The notes under the pieces: generated by a model | The model's input: the letters and a program-made list of their open reading frames with translations, nothing else | Told to the model about the DNA's origin: nothing | Database searches by the model: none | Shown here: positions 60,788-63,498 of the stretch, piece after piece | Numbering within the stretch: the stretch's first letter is position 1 | Layout of the letters: the number at the start of each line of letters is the position of its first letter | Assembly: GCA_964423345.1 (NCBI GenBank) | Contig: CAYREV010000015.1 | Location: 1 to 63,498, forward strand | From: CAYREV01 sp964423345 | GTDB lineage: Bacteria; Bacteroidota; Rhodothermia; Balneolales; Balneolaceae | Length of the DNA: 63,498 nucleotides | Direction: 5' to 3' | Position numbers and translations under genes: made by a program

Positions 60788-62125
60788 ATGAAGACCCTTC
60801 GGTATTCTTTATTCTTCGCACTGGCGTTTATTATCGTTTCTTGCGGCACTGGACCTGGTACCACAGAGCCTGATACCACACTCCACAATGTTTCGGTATC
60901 GGTGGCTCCCGATGGGGCAGGAACCATTACTCCGGCAGCTGACAGCTCCTATGAAGAGGGAAGTACGGTAAATCTGCAGGCCAACGCCAACGATGGCTAT
61001 CATTTTACCAGCTGGACCGGGGTCCCAGATAGTGATAGTACCGCCAACCCCTTATCGCTTACCGTTGACCGGGATTATACCCTTACGGCTAATTTTATTA
61101 CGACCGAAGAACTCTTTTATCTGCACGAAAATGGTGTGACTATCCTGTGTCCTTATGCACAACCGGGTCAGAAAGGCGTGGTGAATGGGATAGAATATGA
61201 GGCGGTTGACGAAACCCTTCTGGATCAAAAATTAGAAAATGGGGAGGATCTCTCTAAAGTATGCACGTCCCCCGTAACGGAGATGGGTGGTGTGTTTTCT
61301 TGGGATTCAAACTTTAATGATGATATCAGCAGCTGGGACGTGAGCAATGTGACGAGTATGCGAAGCATGTTTTGGAATGCTTCGAGCTTTAATGGCGATC
61401 TAAGCAATTGGGACGTAAGCAATGTAACGGATATGCACTTTATGTTTAAGAAAGCCAAAAGCTTTAATGGCGATATCAGCAGTTGGAATGTAGGCAGGGT
61501 AACGGATATGGAACAAATGTTCTTGGGTGCCTCAAATTTTAATGGCGATATCAGCAGCTGGGATGTAGGAAATGTAACGAATATGCACAGGATGTTTTTT
61601 AGTGCCTCAAGTTTTGATGGCGATCTAAGCACCTGGGACGTGAGCAATGTAACGAGAATGAATGGAATGTTCGGTGGTACTGGTGGGGAGGATTACGGGG
61701 CTCCAGTCTTTAATGGCGATATCAGTAGCTGGGATGTAAGCAGTGTAACCAATATGACTGCTATGTTTCGTGAATCTCCCAACTTTAATGGTGATTTAAG
61801 CAGCTGGGACGTAAGTAGCGTAACAAATATGCAAAGGATGTTTTGGAATGCCTCAAGCTTTAATGGAGACATCAGCACATGGGACGTAGGAAATGTCACC
61901 GATATGAGCAGCATGTTTAGTGGAGCTACCGGTTTTAATATTGATATCGGCGGCTGGGACGTGAGCAAGGTTACAGACATGAATAGCATGTTTGAATATG
62001 CTGAGAATTTCAATCAGGACCTCAGCGGCTGGTGCGTAGAGAAGATCACCGAAGAACCGAACGGTTTTTCAACTGGTAGTGCACTTTCCGATGAACACCA
62101 CCCGGCGTGGGGCACCTGTCCGTAA
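60788..62125 (+). CDS. BspA-like repeat lipoprotein with InlB B-repeat domain
   Basis: 445 residues. A lipobox (FIIVSC, Cys19) predicts membrane anchoring. Residues about 36-104 are an InlB-type B-repeat (VSVAPDGAGTITP and GYHFTSWTG, LTANF). From about 175 to 420 are ten DUF285/BspA units of about 25 residues, core FNGDISSWDVSNVTDMxxMF; unit 6 is preceded by a 9-residue insertion (GGTGGEDYGAP). The last unit degrades and the end is Cys-rich (WCVEKI, WGTCP). Such proteins act in adhesion or surface binding in other bacteria. Mildly AT-rich, probably accessory. Confidence 0.9.
   Translation: MKTLRYSLFFALAFIIVSCGTGPGTTEPDTTLHNVSVSVAPDGAGTITPAADSSYEEGSTVNLQANANDGYHFTSWTGVPDSDSTANPLSLTVDRDYTLTANFITTEELFYLHENGVTILCPYAQPGQKGVVNGIEYEAVDETLLDQKLENGEDLSKVCTSPVTEMGGVFSWDSNFNDDISSWDVSNVTSMRSMFWNASSFNGDLSNWDVSNVTDMHFMFKKAKSFNGDISSWNVGRVTDMEQMFLGASNFNGDISSWDVGNVTNMHRMFFSASSFDGDLSTWDVSNVTRMNGMFGGTGGEDYGAPVFNGDISSWDVSSVTNMTAMFRESPNFNGDLSSWDVSSVTNMQRMFWNASSFNGDISTWDVGNVTDMSSMFSGATGFNIDIGGWDVSKVTDMNSMFEYAENFNQDLSGWCVEKITEEPNGFSTGSALSDEHHPAWGTCP
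61312..62055. repeat. 75-bp tandem repeats inside the BspA-like gene
   Basis: The ten protein repeats are also visible at DNA level: the words TTTAATGG, GATATCAGCAGCTGG and GACGTGAGCAATGTAACG recur about every 75 bp, with one 27-bp insertion near 61680-61706. High identity between units makes gain or loss of units by slippage possible. Confidence 0.8.
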
Positions 62126-62342
62126 TAATAAGGCGGCACGGCTGTCTTTTTGGTGGTCATTTTAATTAAACCAATTAAGATTAAAGGATACATACGAATA
62201 ATAAACAATAACTCGTAAGTGGTTCCAAAAACAAATAGAAGGCGAGAACATAGACATACCAAAAAACAAAAGAGTGCTCTACGTATATAAGTAAGGTATT
62301 TTAAGTGATCATTTACTCACAATAAGTCAAGAGAGATAAATT

Positions 62343-63498
62343 ATGGCGATAAATATAAAAACCCAATGGGGAATTAACGAGAATAATACAGCTCTAGAGA
62401 ATACCTGTATTTGGCTTGATAATTATCCTAGCAATGTATCAAATGGAGACACACTTTTTCTACCCGAAGGAATATACCCTTTCAGTATGATCTATATGAG
62501 AAATAGAGATGACGTAATCTTTCACGGAGATACAGACAACAATGGTGATCCTATTACTGTCATCAAGTTCATAGCAATAGGAGGAGGAAATATAAAACAC
62601 TGTGGCAGCAGTGGTCCAAGCTGGCCTGGAAATGCAGCGTTCCTAAGAACAGGAAACATGAGTGGCTTCGAGATACGTGACATAGCTTTTGATGGAAGTG
62701 ACAAAAATATAGAAAGCCATGGAGGAATATGGATAGAAGCCGGCTGTCATAATAGTCTTCTGAACAATATTCACGTGCGTGATCCTTATAATGCAGGTAT
62801 CACCGTAGGATCCCAGGGTAATACTACTCCAGGTAATGTTTCTGACATTACAGTTGAAGACTGTAATGTCTACGGTCAGAGACACTGGGATGGTGATGCC
62901 AAAGCTATGTTTATAGCTGGAGGCTACGCTGATGGAGTAACCTTTAAAAATTGCAAAACCTATAGCGAGAGTTATTATAATCCTAACACAGATTATTCTC
63001 CTGCCGATCATTTTGATAGTGATAATGGAAGAAATATAGAATATCGTAATTGTGTTGCTGATGGTAGTGGAGTTGTTAATAATGATCAAGATCGAAAAGG
63101 CGTAGGTTTCTGGAATGAAGCCGGTCCGCAGTCAGACCATGAAACCAGTTCTACGTACTATAATTGTACGGCTTTTAAAACGAATGGTGGTCTTGGTTCA
63201 GGTCAGAACAGTGATGTAAAAGCTTTTAATTTCACTTTTAAAGAATGTAGTGGAGGTGGTTGGGCCGCTTGGGCTCGGTGCTGTGGAAACTTTGAACTTT
63301 ACGACTCCTTGTTTGATGGATGTGCCAGTATCGATAAATGGGGTATAAAACGAGGAGGCTTCGTTATAGAAGGAGCTCCAAACGGCAAATTTATTAAGTT
63401 TAAGCGTAATACATTCATAAACACTCCAGAAGGAGACCCTCAGTATGACAACATTAACCTCTATTCAGGCGAAGAACATACGGGATATATTGAGATAA
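62343..63498 (+). CDS. right-handed beta-helix protein, cut by the right edge
   Basis: A frame opens at ATG 62343 (in-frame TAA at 62337, GAGAG upstream) and has no stop to the window end: at least 385 codons, starting MAINIKTQWGINENNTALEN. The body consists of beta-helix coils (GFEIRDIAFDGSDKNIESHG, NVSDITVEDCNVYG, GVTFKNCKTYS, NIEYRNCVADGSG, TYYNCTAFKT) like pectate-lyase or surface-glycan-lyase folds. Cys recurs at 174, 204, 237, 275, 302 and 327 in equivalent coil positions. No signal peptide. Codon use is far more AT-rich (many ATA, AGA, AAT) than the core genes, suggesting transfer. The enzymatic role is unknown. Confidence 0.85.
   Translation, partial: MAINIKTQWGINENNTALENTCIWLDNYPSNVSNGDTLFLPEGIYPFSMIYMRNRDDVIFHGDTDNNGDPITVIKFIAIGGGNIKHCGSSGPSWPGNAAFLRTGNMSGFEIRDIAFDGSDKNIESHGGIWIEAGCHNSLLNNIHVRDPYNAGITVGSQGNTTPGNVSDITVEDCNVYGQRHWDGDAKAMFIAGGYADGVTFKNCKTYSESYYNPNTDYSPADHFDSDNGRNIEYRNCVADGSGVVNNDQDRKGVGFWNEAGPQSDHETSSTYYNCTAFKTNGGLGSGQNSDVKAFNFTFKECSGGGWAAWARCCGNFELYDSLFDGCASIDKWGIKRGGFVIEGAPNGKFIKFKRNTFINTPEGDPQYDNINLYSGEEHTGYIEI

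Noticed and set aside
1..63498. CRISPR arrays, insertion sequences or prophage cores
   Set aside because: No regularly spaced direct repeats with unique spacers, no transposase or integrase and no phage structural genes were seen; the repeats present are tandem heptamers and the in-gene BspA units.

Overview
The window looks like chromosomal DNA of a menaquinone-using member of the Bacteroidota/Balneolota group; Balneolaceae is my best guess. Supporting signs are a type III glutamine synthetase (GlnN), DUF3467 and DUF4290-like proteins, an F0 subunit a with a signal peptide, several start-proximal TAnnTTTG boxes (the Bacteroidota -7 element) and generally weak Shine-Dalgarno sites. This is inference from gene content; no rRNA gene lies in the window. 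Most genes are ordinary core genes. The right end (from about 60.6 kb) is more AT-rich and looks accessory.

Layout. 1-3 kb: a possible gene fragment at the left edge, a COG3014-like TPR lipoprotein and an exported barrel-like protein. 3-9 kb: prfA, pckA, and the agmatine-to-putrescine pair aguB/aguA. 9-14 kb: gatB, a TlpA-like lipoprotein without the redox cysteines coupled to tpiA, and purD. 14-25 kb: a full menaquinone set on the minus strand (menF-menD-menH-menB and menA-menC-menE), split by glnN on the opposite strand. 25-29 kb: a GNAT acetyltransferase, a DUF4290-like protein, a cysteine/cystathionine synthase, DUF3467, an M23 peptidase and a bactofilin. These last three run directly into the F-type ATP synthase genes atpZ-I-B-E-F-H-A-G (28.9-34.5 kb), followed by tRNA-Ser(UGA) and a terminator. 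The beta and epsilon genes (atpD, atpC) are not here.

34.8-37.7 kb: a minus-strand cluster with a DUF4153-like membrane protein, a winged-helix regulator, two small membrane proteins and a YciI-like protein, with shared ACTTTG/CAAAGT half-sites in two upstream regions. 38-40.5 kb: a DEAD-box RNA helicase and an alpha/beta hydrolase. 41-51 kb: an envelope region with TolC, an MlaC/HpnM-like lipid carrier, two glycosyltransferases, a Wzi-like outer-membrane protein, a polytopic membrane protein, a DUF3047 protein and an RND/MMPL exporter. 51-60.6 kb: trkA-trkH, mgtE, thyA-folA, an HD phosphohydrolase, a thioesterase and an M42 aminopeptidase. 60.8 kb to the end: a BspA-like repeat lipoprotein and an AT-rich beta-helix gene that runs off the edge.

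Two patterns cut across the genes. Several gene 3' ends and junctions carry degenerate tandem heptamers, and one such tract contains a 100-N scaffold gap. Several intergenic regions carry perfect palindromes or stem-loops of regulatory appearance. I did not find a complete, clearly new multi-gene system. The best candidates for novelty are the TolC/MlaC/RND envelope region, the half-site regulon around the winged-helix gene, the heptamer tracts and the right-end accessory genes.
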